Below are positions 1 through 8,519 of a DNA stretch of 64,000 nucleotides, piece by piece (within the stretch, counting starts at the first letter, position 1; each line of letters opens with the position of its first letter). The position numbers and the translations under genes were made by a program. The notes beneath the pieces are model-generated. The model was not told where the DNA came from and ran no database searches. It saw only the letters and a list, made by a program, of their open reading frames with translations. This DNA comes from Flavobacterium shii (GTDB lineage Bacteria > Bacteroidota > Bacteroidia > Flavobacteriales > Flavobacteriaceae). The stretch covers positions 1-64,000 of the forward strand of contig NZ_JAOZEW010000018.1 in assembly GCF_025847235.1 (NCBI RefSeq). Reading direction: 5' to 3'.

Positions 1-60
1 GGGCGTTTACCCTGTTTTACCCTCGGTTTTGCTAGGTTTTGCTGGGTTTCTCGCTAAGGC
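1..60. repeat. Short degenerate tandem repeat
   Basis: Roughly 10-bp units follow one another here: GTTTACCCT, GTTTTACCCT, CGGTTTTGCT, AGGTTTTGCT and a diverged GGGTTTCTCGCT. No gene lies between the window edge and the permease ending at 201. I see the repetition directly; its origin is unknown, and the left side is cut by the window edge. Confidence 0.4.
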
Positions 61-113
61 ACAAAGCTTGTTATATTGTCATTTATTCTGAAGGTCTATT
101 GGATTTTGTCACC

Positions 114-195
114 CCTAGCCCTGATAGTAGTGGAAATCCTTGTCCTTTTTCCTTTAAAAAGGACAAGATTGAAGCGCATAGCAGGAAATAGCTCC
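114..195 (+). repeat. Dispersed intergenic repeat, family 1, copy R1
   Basis: The copy has conserved ends (TAGCCCTGAT, then AGTGGAAATCC; on the far side AGCAGGAAATAGCTCC) around a hairpin TTGTCCTTTTT / AAAAAGGACAA. Three more copies occur in this window, at 13414-13511 and 32187-32263 on the minus strand and at 38291-38372 on the plus strand. The flanks are conserved while the stem sequence differs between copies. It lies downstream of the permease gene. Confidence 0.65.
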
Positions 196-200
196 AAAAA

Positions 201-1436
201 TTAATCGAAACGGATTGCTTTGACTGGCGAAATCTTCGTTATTATATAGGAAGGAATTAATAACACCACAAAACAAACCGTTATAGTTAGCAGATTCAAC
301 AATAACACATATCCCCAATTAAGATAAACCGGCGCCTGATTAACATAATAGTTCTCGGGATTAAGCTGGATGATTCCGAAATGCTGTTGAATCAACAAAA
401 GCGAGATTCCAATAAGATTCCCCCAGAACAAACCTCGCAATATCAAATAGAAGGCATTGTAGAGGAATATTTTTCGAACACTCCAGTTATTTGCACCTAA
501 TGCTTTTAAAATACCTACCATTTGAGTGCGCTCCAATATTAAAACCAATAATGCAACTACCATATTTATCGTAGCAACGATAATCATAATGGCCAGAATA
601 ATCACAATATTAAAATCAAAGAGTTCTAACCAATCAAAAATGTAACTATACTTCTCGATGATTGTCTTGGTATCTAGTGTCGATGATGTTTGCTGATAGA
701 TTTCATCTCCTGTTGTTTTGATATTATTAAAATCTTTCAGGAAAATTTCAAAAGCCCCAACCTGATCCGGCGTCCATTTATTAATACGCTGGATGTGTCG
801 AATGTCTCCTAATATATAGGTAGCATCAAAATCCTGAAATCCTGAGTTGAAAATTCCCGCAATTTTAAACCTACGAACGTTTGGCAATTTATTCTGATCT
901 TCTTTTATAAAAAACGTATTGAACTCATCCCCTACTTTAAGTTTTAACCTGTCTGCAAGAAATCGAGAAAGTAAAACTTCTTGATTTATCGATTTGGAAA
1001 AATCCGGTAGTTTCCCAGCCACTAAATACTCCTTTATATTATTCCAATCATAATCAGCTCCAACTCCTTTGAATATAATTCCTTCGAAAGCGGTTTCGGT
1101 ACGAATTATTCCAGCCTTACTTGCAATTGCCTGTATGTGTCTCACCTCTGGAACAGAGGCAAACTTAGGATAAAAGTCCTGTTTTTTGGAAATTGGACTT
1201 AGTGTTACTTCTGATTGATTGTTATCGTAATTCGAAATAATCACCTGACCGTTGAAAGCTGATACTTTTTCGCGAATTTTTTGTTGCAGTCCAATTCCGG
1301 TTGCCACCGAAACCAACATCATTATTATTCCGATTGCAATTGCCGAGATTGCAATTTTTATAATTGGTGCTGAAATACTGCTTTTATGATCCTTTGCAGT
1401 AATTAATCTTTTGGCTATGAAATATTCTAGATTCAA
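201..1436 (-). CDS. LolC/LolE-type ABC transporter permease (FtsX/MacB family)
   Basis: The 411-residue inner-membrane protein has the usual layout of lipoprotein-releasing permeases. There is one membrane segment near residues 25-50, a large periplasmic MacB-like domain (about 50-270), and three further membrane segments near 275-300, 325-350 and 375-400, which form the FtsX domain (LERTQMVGILKALGA). It ends in PVKAIRFD, a normal ending for the family. By analogy it passes outer-membrane lipoproteins to LolA, powered by a LolD-like ATPase. No ATPase gene is adjacent, so the partner must be encoded elsewhere. LolC and LolE cannot be told apart from the sequence alone; another MacB-type substrate is possible. 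Confidence 0.85.
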   Translation of the reverse strand: MNLEYFIAKRLITAKDHKSSISAPIIKIAISAIAIGIIMMLVSVATGIGLQQKIREKVSAFNGQVIISNYDNNQSEVTLSPISKKQDFYPKFASVPEVRHIQAIASKAGIIRTETAFEGIIFKGVGADYDWNNIKEYLVAGKLPDFSKSINQEVLLSRFLADRLKLKVGDEFNTFFIKEDQNKLPNVRRFKIAGIFNSGFQDFDATYILGDIRHIQRINKWTPDQVGAFEIFLKDFNNIKTTGDEIYQQTSSTLDTKTIIEKYSYIFDWLELFDFNIVIILAIMIIVATINMVVALLVLILERTQMVGILKALGANNWSVRKIFLYNAFYLILRGLFWGNLIGISLLLIQQHFGIIQLNPENYYVNQAPVYLNWGYVLLLNLLTITVCFVVLLIPSYIITKISPVKAIRFD

Positions 1437-1539
1437 ATTGATTGGTGTCTTGTTATAAGTTCAAAAATACATTTTAATAAGCAAACATGAATTGCTCGAG
1501 AAAACAATTACAAAATTTTTAAAAACTAAATCTCCTTAC

Positions 1540-2034
1540 TTATAATGGTAAACGTTTTTTCATTGCTTCGACAATATTAAATGCAGCTGGGCACATTGCA
1601 ACATTTTTAAGTGTCAGGTCTGAAATTTGCTGAAACTTTTTACGATCAGTATGTGGAAATTCACGACAGGCCTTTGGTCTCACATCATAAATCATACAAT
1701 AATTCTCATTATCCAAAAACGTACACGGAACATTTTGCAAAACATAATCCTTGTCTTCATCAATACGAAGGTATTGCTCGATGAACTGTTGCGGCTTTTG
1801 TCGCAAATGCTTTGAGATACGTTCAATATCTGCCGTTGTAAATAACGGTCCTGTTGTTTTACAACAATTAGCGCATTTTAAACAATCAGTTTTTTTAAAT
1901 TCGGCATCATGCAATTCCTGCATTACGTAATCTAAATTTTTAGGTTGTTTCTTTTTCAGCTTATCGAAATACTTTTTGTTTTCGATATGCTTATCTTTGG
2001 CTAACTTATTTAAGTTGTTTAAAATTTCTTTCAA
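1540..2034 (-). CDS. YkgJ-family cysteine cluster protein (putative metal-binding)
   Basis: The 164-residue cytosolic protein has the cysteine pattern of the YkgJ / zinc-iron chelating domain family: C51, C54, C57 and C58, then C104, C113, C123 and C148. The segment YDVRPKACREFP is typical of the family. The lysine-rich N-terminus (1-35) looks helical. The biochemical role of the family is not established; metal binding is inferred from the cysteines. The gene is monocistronic and divergent from the methyltransferase at 2109. The DUF3109 protein at 42481 uses a similar cysteine pattern. Confidence 0.85.
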   Translation of the reverse strand: MKEILNNLNKLAKDKHIENKKYFDKLKKKQPKNLDYVMQELHDAEFKKTDCLKCANCCKTTGPLFTTADIERISKHLRQKPQQFIEQYLRIDEDKDYVLQNVPCTFLDNENYCMIYDVRPKACREFPHTDRKKFQQISDLTLKNVAMCPAAFNIVEAMKKRLPL

Positions 2035-2057
2035 GTTTAAGGTTTAAAGTTGAAATG

Positions 2058-2065
2058 CAAAATTA
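2058..2065 (-). promoter_or_regulatory. Candidate -7 element for the YkgJ-family gene
   Basis: The minus strand reads TAATTTTG, an exact match to the Bacteroidetes TAnnTTTG -7 consensus, 24 nt upstream of the start codon. The surrounding 2032-2098 contains self-complementary TTTAAAGTTG / CAACTTTAAA and AAGTTTAAGGTTT / AAACCTTAAACTT, so the element sits between the arms of a palindrome. Confidence 0.45.
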
Positions 2066-2108
2066 AACAACTTTAAACTCGAAACCTTAAACTTTGAATT
2101 AAAATACA

Positions 2109-2816
2109 ATGAAAGACCTTTTTGGGAAAGCAATGCTAGATTTTCAGACTAATAACTCACCTGAAGATTTGATCACCGAAACCACAATTTCTGAAGCTGA
2201 TGAAATGAGCGTCGCCTATTTATTTAGAGCTTATACAGAAATGCCTAAACTCGAACAAAAAGCATTACAACTAGCTGAGGGAAAAATTCTGGATGTAGGA
2301 TGTGGAGCAGGAAGCCACAGCTTGTCTTTACAAAACGACCGAAAACTAGATGTTACAGCTATAGATATTTCTCAAAATGCCGTTGAGACATGTAAACTTC
2401 GCGGCGTGAAAAATGTTAAAACCCAAGATGTATTAACTCTTGAAGGAGAAAAATTTGATACCATTATATCATTAATGAATGGTGTAGGTATTTTTGGAAA
2501 GCTAGAGAATTGTAATCGGTTTTTATCAAAATTAAAATCCCTCTTAAATCCAGGAGGACAAATCCTACTGGATAGCTCCGACATTATCTATATGTTTGAC
2601 GAAGATGAAGATGGCGGCAAATGGATTCCATCGGATACTGAGTATTACGGCGAAGTAGTTTTTAATATTTCTTATAAAGGGGAAAAAGAAATTCCTTTTA
2701 ACTGGTTATACCTAGATTATAACACGCTACAAAATGCTGCAGTTGCCAATGGATTTAAGTGTGAACTTATCCTAGAAGGTGAACATTATGATTATTTGGC
2801 AAGACTTTCTATTTAA
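2109..2816 (+). CDS. Class I SAM-dependent methyltransferase
   Basis: The 235-residue soluble protein has a Rossmann-fold methyltransferase core. Motif I is ILDVGCGAGSHSL at residues 60-72, the acidic ribose-binding residue is in VTAIDIS, and motif IV is DTIISLMNGVGIFG. The substrate cannot be inferred. The next gene starts 16 nt after this one, so the two are probably co-transcribed. Confidence 0.88.
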   Translation: MKDLFGKAMLDFQTNNSPEDLITETTISEADEMSVAYLFRAYTEMPKLEQKALQLAEGKILDVGCGAGSHSLSLQNDRKLDVTAIDISQNAVETCKLRGVKNVKTQDVLTLEGEKFDTIISLMNGVGIFGKLENCNRFLSKLKSLLNPGGQILLDSSDIIYMFDEDEDGGKWIPSDTEYYGEVVFNISYKGEKEIPFNWLYLDYNTLQNAAVANGFKCELILEGEHYDYLARLSI

Positions 2817-2832
2817 AATAAAAACACACAAA

Positions 2833-3375
2833 ATGGAAAAATTAGATTTAGAGAAGCTAAAATATCCTATTGGAAAATTCATAGCTCCGGAAAATTATTC
2901 TCAAGAATACATCGCCAGTAAAATCGAGGAGATTTCTTCTTTCCCAGAAAGACTAAGAAAAGAAGTTATTAATTTCACCGATGAACAGCTAGACACACCA
3001 TACAGACCAGAAGGCTGGACAGTAAGGCAACTTATCCACCATTGTGCCGAAAGTCACATGAACTGTTTTATTAGAATAAAATGGGCACTTACCGAAGAAA
3101 AGCCAATAATAAAAGCTTATCATGAAGATCTTTGGGCCAAATTATCGGATAATTTAACCATGCCGATCCAACCTACTCTATCTTTACTTGATGGATTACA
3201 CTTTCGTTTAGGCTATATCATGAAAAACTTATCTCGAACTGATCTTGAGAAAACTTTTATACATCCCGAAAACGACTCTGTAATTTCAATAAAACAAATA
3301 ATCGGAATGTATGCCTGGCATGGTAACCATCATTTGGCTCATATTACAACTTTGAAAAAATATAAAAATTGGTAA
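2833..3375 (+). CDS. DinB-superfamily, YfiT-like (bacillithiol) transferase
   Basis: I place the start at 2833 (MEKLDLEKL). An ATG exists at 2779, but it would add 18 residues overlapping the methyltransferase gene, whose stop is at 2816. The 180-residue protein matches the YfiT/BstA branch of DinB four-helix proteins. It carries the metal-ligand histidines in QLIHHCAESH and in the C-terminal WHGNHHLAH motif, plus the phrase RPEGWTVRQL. Characterised relatives are divalent-metal-dependent thiol S-transferases using bacillithiol, and some Bacteroidetes make bacillithiol. The substrate here is unknown. Confidence 0.85.
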   Translation: MEKLDLEKLKYPIGKFIAPENYSQEYIASKIEEISSFPERLRKEVINFTDEQLDTPYRPEGWTVRQLIHHCAESHMNCFIRIKWALTEEKPIIKAYHEDLWAKLSDNLTMPIQPTLSLLDGLHFRLGYIMKNLSRTDLEKTFIHPENDSVISIKQIIGMYAWHGNHHLAHITTLKKYKNW

Positions 3376-3476
3376 CATTTTCTTTAACCAATAAGATCGG
3401 TTAAATTATAAACGTCCACATTTTACACAGCATGTGCATTTTTTATACATACCAACTTTAGAAACACAATTAAATT

Positions 3477-3519
3477 AAAAAAAGTAAAACCTCTTCGTAT
3501 GAAGAGGCTTTACTTTTTT
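3477..3519. terminator. Bidirectional intrinsic terminator
   Basis: A hairpin with stem AGTAAA-CCTCTTC / GAAGAGG-TTTACT and loop GTAT is flanked by an A run on one side and a T run on the other. It lies between the convergent yfiT-like gene and queE and can serve both. Confidence 0.85.
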
Positions 3520-3533
3520 TAAATATTTTATTC

Positions 3534-4166
3534 TTAAGGAATATTCAAATATTTATGTGTTTGAAGTGATACTCTCCATTTTGGATTATTCATCACGTAC
3601 TCTACAATAAGCGGAGTCATCTCTTCTTTTTTGCTCCATTCAGGCTGAAGGAACAATATTGCATTTCCATTTACTAGTTCTGCTTGCTCTTCGGCAAAAA
3701 TGAAATCATGTTTGTTATAGATAATCACCTTTAACTCATGTGCATTATCATAAACTGTTTGAGTTGGTAATTTATTCTTTTTTGGCGAAAGGCAAATCCA
3801 GTCCCACGTTCCTGTAAGCGGATATGCTCCTGAGGTTTCGATATGGACTTTTAAATTTTTATTTTTCAATTCCTGAGTCAATACAGTCATATCCCATGTT
3901 AACGGTTCTCCACCAGTAACAACAACTGTATCAGCATATTTACTTGCATTACTTACAATTAAGTCAACACTCGTAGGCGGATGCAACTCTGCATTCCAAC
4001 TTTCCTTAACATCACACCAATGACATCCCACATCACATCCTCCAATACGGATAAAATAAGCTGCCGTCCCTGTATGAAATCCTTCTCCCTGAATTGTATA
4101 AAACTCTTCCATTAAGGGTAACATCGCACCTTTATTTACTTCTAATTGTATTTCTTTTGATAACAT
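3534..4166 (-). CDS. queE: 7-carboxy-7-deazaguanine synthase
   Basis: This radical SAM enzyme converts 6-carboxytetrahydropterin to 7-carboxy-7-deazaguanine in queuosine (preQ0) biosynthesis. The [4Fe-4S] cysteines are C44, C48 and C51 (CDVGCHWC, the CX3CX2C pattern). The preceding YTIQGEGFHTG is the QueE signature, and VVTGGEPL is the SAM-binding GGE motif. The length, 210 residues, is normal for the family. A queuosine partner, queA, lies 18 kb away at 21643 with no operon link. A -7 promoter element lies at 4184. Confidence 0.95.
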   Translation of the reverse strand: MLSKEIQLEVNKGAMLPLMEEFYTIQGEGFHTGTAAYFIRIGGCDVGCHWCDVKESWNAELHPPTSVDLIVSNASKYADTVVVTGGEPLTWDMTVLTQELKNKNLKVHIETSGAYPLTGTWDWICLSPKKNKLPTQTVYDNAHELKVIIYNKHDFIFAEEQAELVNGNAILFLQPEWSKKEEMTPLIVEYVMNNPKWRVSLQTHKYLNIP

Positions 4167-4183
4167 TACTAAAATTTAATGTG

Positions 4184-4191
4184 CAAAGATA
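4184..4191 (-). promoter_or_regulatory. Candidate -7 element for queE
   Basis: The minus strand reads TATCTTTG, an exact TAnnTTTG match, 17 nt upstream of the queE start. A TTTA at a spacing of about 20 nt could serve as the -33 element. Confidence 0.5.
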
Positions 4192-4215
4192 GTCAATAAA
4201 AAATGGAACAATAAA

Positions 4216-4248
4216 AAAACCGATAGTTCAAAAGAACTATCGGTTTTT
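4216..4248 (-). terminator. Intrinsic terminator of the exbB-tonB-TPR operon
   Basis: A strong hairpin, ACCGATAGTTC / GAACTATCGGT with loop AAAA, is flanked by A and T runs. It lies just after the TPR gene and before the queE promoter region, closing the minus-strand operon that begins at exbB. Confidence 0.85.
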
Positions 4249-4270
4249 AAATTATATAAAAAACTTAAAA

Positions 4271-5938
4271 TTATTTCAAAGTATTCAAAGATTGTGTAGC
4301 ATAAGCATTAGTCGGATCAAGAGCTAATGTTTTGTTGAAATACTCAATTGCTTTAGCTTTATCTGTATTAGCATAACTTGCAGCAATATTATTGTAAGCT
4401 TCTATAAACTTAGCTTTAACAGCTGGCTTAGCAACTTCTTCAGCTCCTTTTTCAGTAGATTTTGCAATATACTCTTCATAATTTTTAGTCATCGCTTCAT
4501 CATTTTCAAGCAATCTGTTTGTTCTTGCTTTATAAAGATATGCCTCTTGATAAGTTGGAGAAGCAGTAATTACATTTGTAAATGCAGCATCTGCTTTTTG
4601 CAAAGCAATTGGATCTGGTTTAGTATTAGCTTTATTATTATCATAGTATATAGATAAACCATAATAAATATTATCATCCAAGTAAGTTGTAGACTCTGGA
4701 ACTTTAGTACCAAATTCAAAAAGTGTAGCAGCTTCTTTGTATAATTTTTTACCAAACAATACTTTTCCAAGATCTCCTAAGTCCTGTACTGCTAATGGCT
4801 CCATTGCAACAGCTTTTCTAATCTCAGCCAAACCTGCTTCGAATGCAGCTGGTTCAATTACAGTTCCGTCTGCATTAGTACCTTTTTTAATTTTTGCAAA
4901 ACCTAAATATAAATAATCTTTTGCAATAACTTTATTATTTGGGTTTTTAGTATAATCTTCCAAAGATTTAATAGCAACATCTACATTACCATTTTCATAA
5001 GCAGCATATCCTAAATACCTAAATATTCTAGGGTTTACTTTATCTAATTCGATCATTTTATTAGCCTCTGTTTCAAGAGCTTTATAATCTTTTACAAGAA
5101 TTAAGAAATCTGCATGACGCATTCTTGAGTGCAGAGAATAATCTGTAAGGGTTAAATATTTTTCGTAGTTTGTGATTGCTTTTTGCATATTCTCCTCAGA
5201 CTTAGATGGTTTATTTCTTCCCCATTTGTAATATGTCTCAGCAAGTTCTCTGTAAACAGGACCATAATTAGCATCTAAAGCAATAACTTCATTAAAAGCT
5301 TTGATAGCTTCATCATATGATTTTGCACCTTTTAACAATACACCAAGTTGCATTTTTGCTCTCAACAAAGTTGGATCTATTTGAAATGCATTACGGTATG
5401 ATTTGTAAGCTTCGTTTTGATTGTTATCTCCATAATATGCATCTCCAAGTGCTAAAAGTACTTGAGCATTTTGTGGATCAATTGCAAATGCACGATTTAA
5501 AGTTGCAATAGCACTTTTGTAATCTGGATTAACAGAATTCATGTATGCCCTACCAATGTAAATGAACTCATCTACATCTTTTCTTTTCATTGGCTTAGTT
5601 GCTGAAGCAAAATTAGCCTGAGCAGCAGTAGTATTTTTATTATCTAAATCTAATTGACCTAAACCAATGTAACCAAGATTAGCATGGCTTGAAGCACCAA
5701 CACTATTAAGGTAATATATTTTAGCAGAGTCTGCAACTTGTTGATTTAAGTAGATATTTCCTAATATAAAAGGCGCTTCACCATCTGTTGGTTTAGCTTT
5801 AATAATTGACTGTAAAACTGATTTTGCTTTTTCAAATTGTTCAGCATCGATAGCTTTTTTAGCTTGGTTTATGTCTTGCGCATAAGCACCCGCGGCAGTA
5901 GCCATTAATGCAACACTAAAAATTTTAAATTTATTCAT
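4271..5938 (-). CDS. Periplasmic tetratricopeptide-repeat protein
   Basis: The start chosen is at 5938 (MNKFKIFSVALMATAAGAYAQ), which gives a clean signal peptide with cleavage after AQ. The longer reading from 5989 would run into the PstS-like gene. The mature protein of about 535 residues is built from helical TPR-like units, for example PTDGEAPFILGNIYLNQ, DPQNAQVLLALGDAYYGDNNQ and DPTNAYATQSL at the C-terminus. It is the last gene of the exbB-exbD-exbD-tonB operon, so a scaffold or envelope-complex role linked to TonB energy transduction is plausible but unproven. Confidence 0.85.
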   Translation of the reverse strand: MNKFKIFSVALMATAAGAYAQDINQAKKAIDAEQFEKAKSVLQSIIKAKPTDGEAPFILGNIYLNQQVADSAKIYYLNSVGASSHANLGYIGLGQLDLDNKNTTAAQANFASATKPMKRKDVDEFIYIGRAYMNSVNPDYKSAIATLNRAFAIDPQNAQVLLALGDAYYGDNNQNEAYKSYRNAFQIDPTLLRAKMQLGVLLKGAKSYDEAIKAFNEVIALDANYGPVYRELAETYYKWGRNKPSKSEENMQKAITNYEKYLTLTDYSLHSRMRHADFLILVKDYKALETEANKMIELDKVNPRIFRYLGYAAYENGNVDVAIKSLEDYTKNPNNKVIAKDYLYLGFAKIKKGTNADGTVIEPAAFEAGLAEIRKAVAMEPLAVQDLGDLGKVLFGKKLYKEAATLFEFGTKVPESTTYLDDNIYYGLSIYYDNNKANTKPDPIALQKADAAFTNVITASPTYQEAYLYKARTNRLLENDEAMTKNYEEYIAKSTEKGAEEVAKPAVKAKFIEAYNNIAASYANTDKAKAIEYFNKTLALDPTNAYATQSLNTLK

Positions 5939-5954
5939 CTCTCTTGTAATTAAT

Positions 5955-6875
5955 TTATTCTTTTTCGTTAATAATTTCACTTCTAACATTAAGTTTTCTT
6001 CCAGGAACTCGTATTGGCAACAATCCAGATTTTAGAATTATTCTTTGCCCAATATCACCTCCAACAAAAGAAGCAAACCCAATACCTAATCCAGAGTATC
6101 CCTGACAATTGATAATATACAAATCACGTGCCAAAGGATAAGTCCCTTCTGCTATGTTATTCTGAGTTGGAGCAATAAATTTATCGCCAGTAAGGCCTTT
6201 TACACTCAACACATTTATTTTGACTATATCGTCTTTCATTTTAGGAGAAGGCTGTGATAACCAATTCACACCAACGACACCTATCATACCTTTATTTTCA
6301 GACACGAATTTAATTACTTCTTCATTAGTTTTAAATGAAAAAACACCTTCTTTAGGAATATCTTTAGTTCCTGCCAAAGTTTTTAAATAACGTACTGTAC
6401 TAGAATTTGGATTATCAAAGACTAACCCTTTAATATTTGTTGTAGGCTTACCTTGTATAAAATTAATTACACTTTTCAACGCAATTAAAGTATCATTATT
6501 GTCCTTGTTTGAAATAAATGCAATTGCATCTGTAGCAACTTGTGTTACTCTAGGAGCAATTTTCTTTTTATTAAAAATTTCTCTCTCTTCTTTAGTCAAA
6601 TCTCGTGCAGTAAAAGCAACAGTTGCATTTTGATTTAATAAATCATTGATAAGTTCAGCTTCTGATTTTGGTTTTATAGTAATTTTTGCATCATAAGTGC
6701 CTTCAAAAACTGCTACCTGATCCTCCACAATAGGAACTAATGTTTCATCTACGGTAATATCCATAGATCCTTTAAGTATCGATTCTTTATCAGATTTACT
6801 CTTATCTTTCTGATTACAAGTAATGAATAAGAACCCGAATACTACCAAAAACAAAATTTTGCTATTTTTTATCAT
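5955..6875 (-). CDS. PstS-like phosphate-type substrate-binding lipoprotein
   Basis: The 306-residue protein has a lipoprotein signal with lipobox cysteine C20 (FLFITC). The mature part resembles the PBP-like domain of PstS phosphate-binding proteins, including DAIAFISNKDN, a GKPTTNIKGL loop, and a late ARDLYIINCQGYSGLGIGFA segment like the PLARPLY..G motif of the family. No pstC, pstA or pstB genes are nearby. It is instead embedded in the TonB operon, 2 nt after the small membrane protein gene. That context suggests an envelope function tied to TonB rather than a classic Pst importer. Ligand identity is inference. Confidence 0.78.
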   Translation of the reverse strand: MIKNSKILFLVVFGFLFITCNQKDKSKSDKESILKGSMDITVDETLVPIVEDQVAVFEGTYDAKITIKPKSEAELINDLLNQNATVAFTARDLTKEEREIFNKKKIAPRVTQVATDAIAFISNKDNNDTLIALKSVINFIQGKPTTNIKGLVFDNPNSSTVRYLKTLAGTKDIPKEGVFSFKTNEEVIKFVSENKGMIGVVGVNWLSQPSPKMKDDIVKINVLSVKGLTGDKFIAPTQNNIAEGTYPLARDLYIINCQGYSGLGIGFASFVGGDIGQRIILKSGLLPIRVPGRKLNVRSEIINEKE

Positions 6876-6877
6876 AT

Positions 6878-7108
6878 CTAATCTGCATTTGAATTAAAAA
6901 ACCTCACAAATCGTATAAACGAATATACGATTAATAATAGACCAAAAGCAACTCTATATTTATATTCCATCGCAACTGGTAAAGTTTTCCAAAAAATAAA
7001 TCCTAAACCTATCACAAAATACATTAGGAAGAAGAACATTCCTAAAACAAGAAGAAATCGCTCTTTTAGCGATTTCTTCTTAATATTATCAAGCAGTTGT
7101 CTCAACAT
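6878..7108 (-). CDS. Small two-helix membrane protein in the tonB operon
   Basis: The 76-residue protein has two predicted membrane helices, about residues 19-40 (LLVLGMFFFLMYFVIGLGFIF) and 50-68, with a basic N-terminus. Its ATG overlaps the tonB stop as TAATG, so the two are translationally coupled. I do not recognise the family. Its fixed position between tonB and the PstS-like lipoprotein suggests an accessory role in that complex. Confidence 0.7.
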   Translation of the reverse strand: MLRQLLDNIKKKSLKERFLLVLGMFFFLMYFVIGLGFIFWKTLPVAMEYKYRVAFGLLLIVYSFIRFVRFFNSNAD

Positions 7109-7902
7109 TATTCTGCAGATTGAATAGTAATAGGAAGAGAGTATAATACTCTAACTTTCTTACCATTTTGTTCCCCAGGATTCCATTTTGGACATTTCTT
7201 TAAAACTCTGATAGCTTCGGTTCCTGTACCGTAACCAATATCTCTCAAAACTTTAATATCTGTTAATGAACCATCTTTTTCAACTACGAAAGTAACATAT
7301 ACTTTACCTTTCAAACCTTCTTCTTCTGGAGTTTTGTAGTTATTACCCACAAATTTGTAGAATTTTTCAATTCCTCCTGGAAATTCAGGTTTCACTTCGA
7401 TACCTGCTGTATTGTATACTTGATTGTCTTCTTCAACTACTGCTGCAGTTCCTGTACCTACCGGTTCAACAGTTAAAACTGCATCTGGATCTCCTTTAAT
7501 CGTTTCAGCACCAATTTTTTTCTCTTTAAGCTCCACTAATTTTGGTGGCTCTTCAGTTACTTCATCAGCTTTTGCAACAACCGGCTTCACAAACTTCACT
7601 TGATCCACTTTTGGAGGTGGAGGTGGTGGAGGCGGAAGGTTTGGTTTTACCTCCTCTTTTTTAGGTGGTAACTTTGCAGTGATAATCTTAATATCCTTAT
7701 TTGCATCATCTGCTTTAGAATCTGGCAAAAGACTTGCGATAACTGGCGCTGCAACAGCTATTGAAAAAATAATAGATCCAATGATAAGTGCTCTTACCGT
7801 GGTCTTTGTATTAGATTTTCTTAGCTCATATGCACCATATATCTTATTACGCCCTTCGAATACGATATCAAGCCACTGGTTTTTTATAATATCTAATTTC
7901 AT
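7108..7902 (-). CDS. tonB: Energy transducer TonB
   Basis: The 264-residue protein has a short cytosolic N-terminus (KNKIYGAYELRKS, typical of Bacteroidetes TonB), one membrane anchor at about 38-60 and a periplasmic Pro/Lys-rich linker with eight consecutive prolines near residue 90. It ends in a C-terminal TonB domain containing EFPGGIEKFYKFV, GKVYVTFVVEKDGS and a terminal YSLPITIQ strand. It couples the proton-motive force harvested by ExbB/ExbD to outer-membrane receptors such as the one at 61400. It sits downstream of both exbD genes in the same operon. Confidence 0.95.
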   Translation of the reverse strand: MKLDIIKNQWLDIVFEGRNKIYGAYELRKSNTKTTVRALIIGSIIFSIAVAAPVIASLLPDSKADDANKDIKIITAKLPPKKEEVKPNLPPPPPPPPKVDQVKFVKPVVAKADEVTEEPPKLVELKEKKIGAETIKGDPDAVLTVEPVGTGTAAVVEEDNQVYNTAGIEVKPEFPGGIEKFYKFVGNNYKTPEEEGLKGKVYVTFVVEKDGSLTDIKVLRDIGYGTGTEAIRVLKKCPKWNPGEQNGKKVRVLYSLPITIQSAE

Positions 7903-7942
7903 CTTTATTGATTATTAGGGTGTTTAAAAGACAAGATTGCTC

Positions 7943-8500
7943 TTATTTTTTTTCTACCAATTTTGTTTCCTCTGGCGTAAACTCATTAACAATTGCATAG
8001 GTTTCCACTCCAGTAATAGCCATCTCATCCAAGATATCAACTAAATTACGGTAACTCGATTTTTTAGTTGGTTTGATGATAACAATAATACCATTTTTTG
8101 GTTTTCCTATTCCTGCAGAATATTCTAAAACAGATTTTTTTCTGCTTAACAATTCTTTACGAATTCCGTCTTTCCCATAAGCAATATCTTTAGGTCCAGC
8201 GATAGGAGTTTCAAACAATCCCATATAATAAGTTAATTTATTATCAGGTCCCAATAACAAAGTCATGGTACGATTCTCATCAACTTTTATATCATTCTTT
8301 TCCTTAGGATCTTTCTCTTTATCTGGCAACCCCAAATTCATCGATTGAGGCTTTGACAACGTTGTGGTAAGCATAAAGAATGTGATCAATAAGAAAGCCA
8401 AATCCACCATCGCAGTTAAATCTACTTTTGAGTTTTGCTTTTTACTTCTTACTTTACCACCTTTTCCGCCTCCACCGTCGCCGGTATTTAATTCAGCCAT
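7943..8500 (-). CDS. exbD: ExbD biopolymer transport protein (second copy)
   Basis: The 185-residue protein has a glycine/lysine-rich N-terminus and a single membrane helix containing the proton-channel aspartate (LTAMVDLAFLLITFFMLT, about residues 28-45). A periplasmic domain follows with the ExbD-like VIIKPTKKSSYRNLVDILDEM segment. It differs clearly from the exbD copy just upstream at 8520-9131. Paired, non-identical ExbD proteins are a known feature of flavobacterial TonB loci. Confidence 0.93.
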   Translation of the reverse strand: MAELNTGDGGGGKGGKVRSKKQNSKVDLTAMVDLAFLLITFFMLTTTLSKPQSMNLGLPDKEKDPKEKNDIKVDENRTMTLLLGPDNKLTYYMGLFETPIAGPKDIAYGKDGIRKELLSRKKSVLEYSAGIGKPKNGIIVIIKPTKKSSYRNLVDILDEMAITGVETYAIVNEFTPEETKLVEKK

Positions 8501-8519
8501 TTTAGTGTATATTTTTTAA

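Noticed and set aside
4216..4248. Attenuator of queE
   Set aside because: The hairpin lies upstream of the queE -7 element and directly after the TPR gene, so it is a plain operon terminator.
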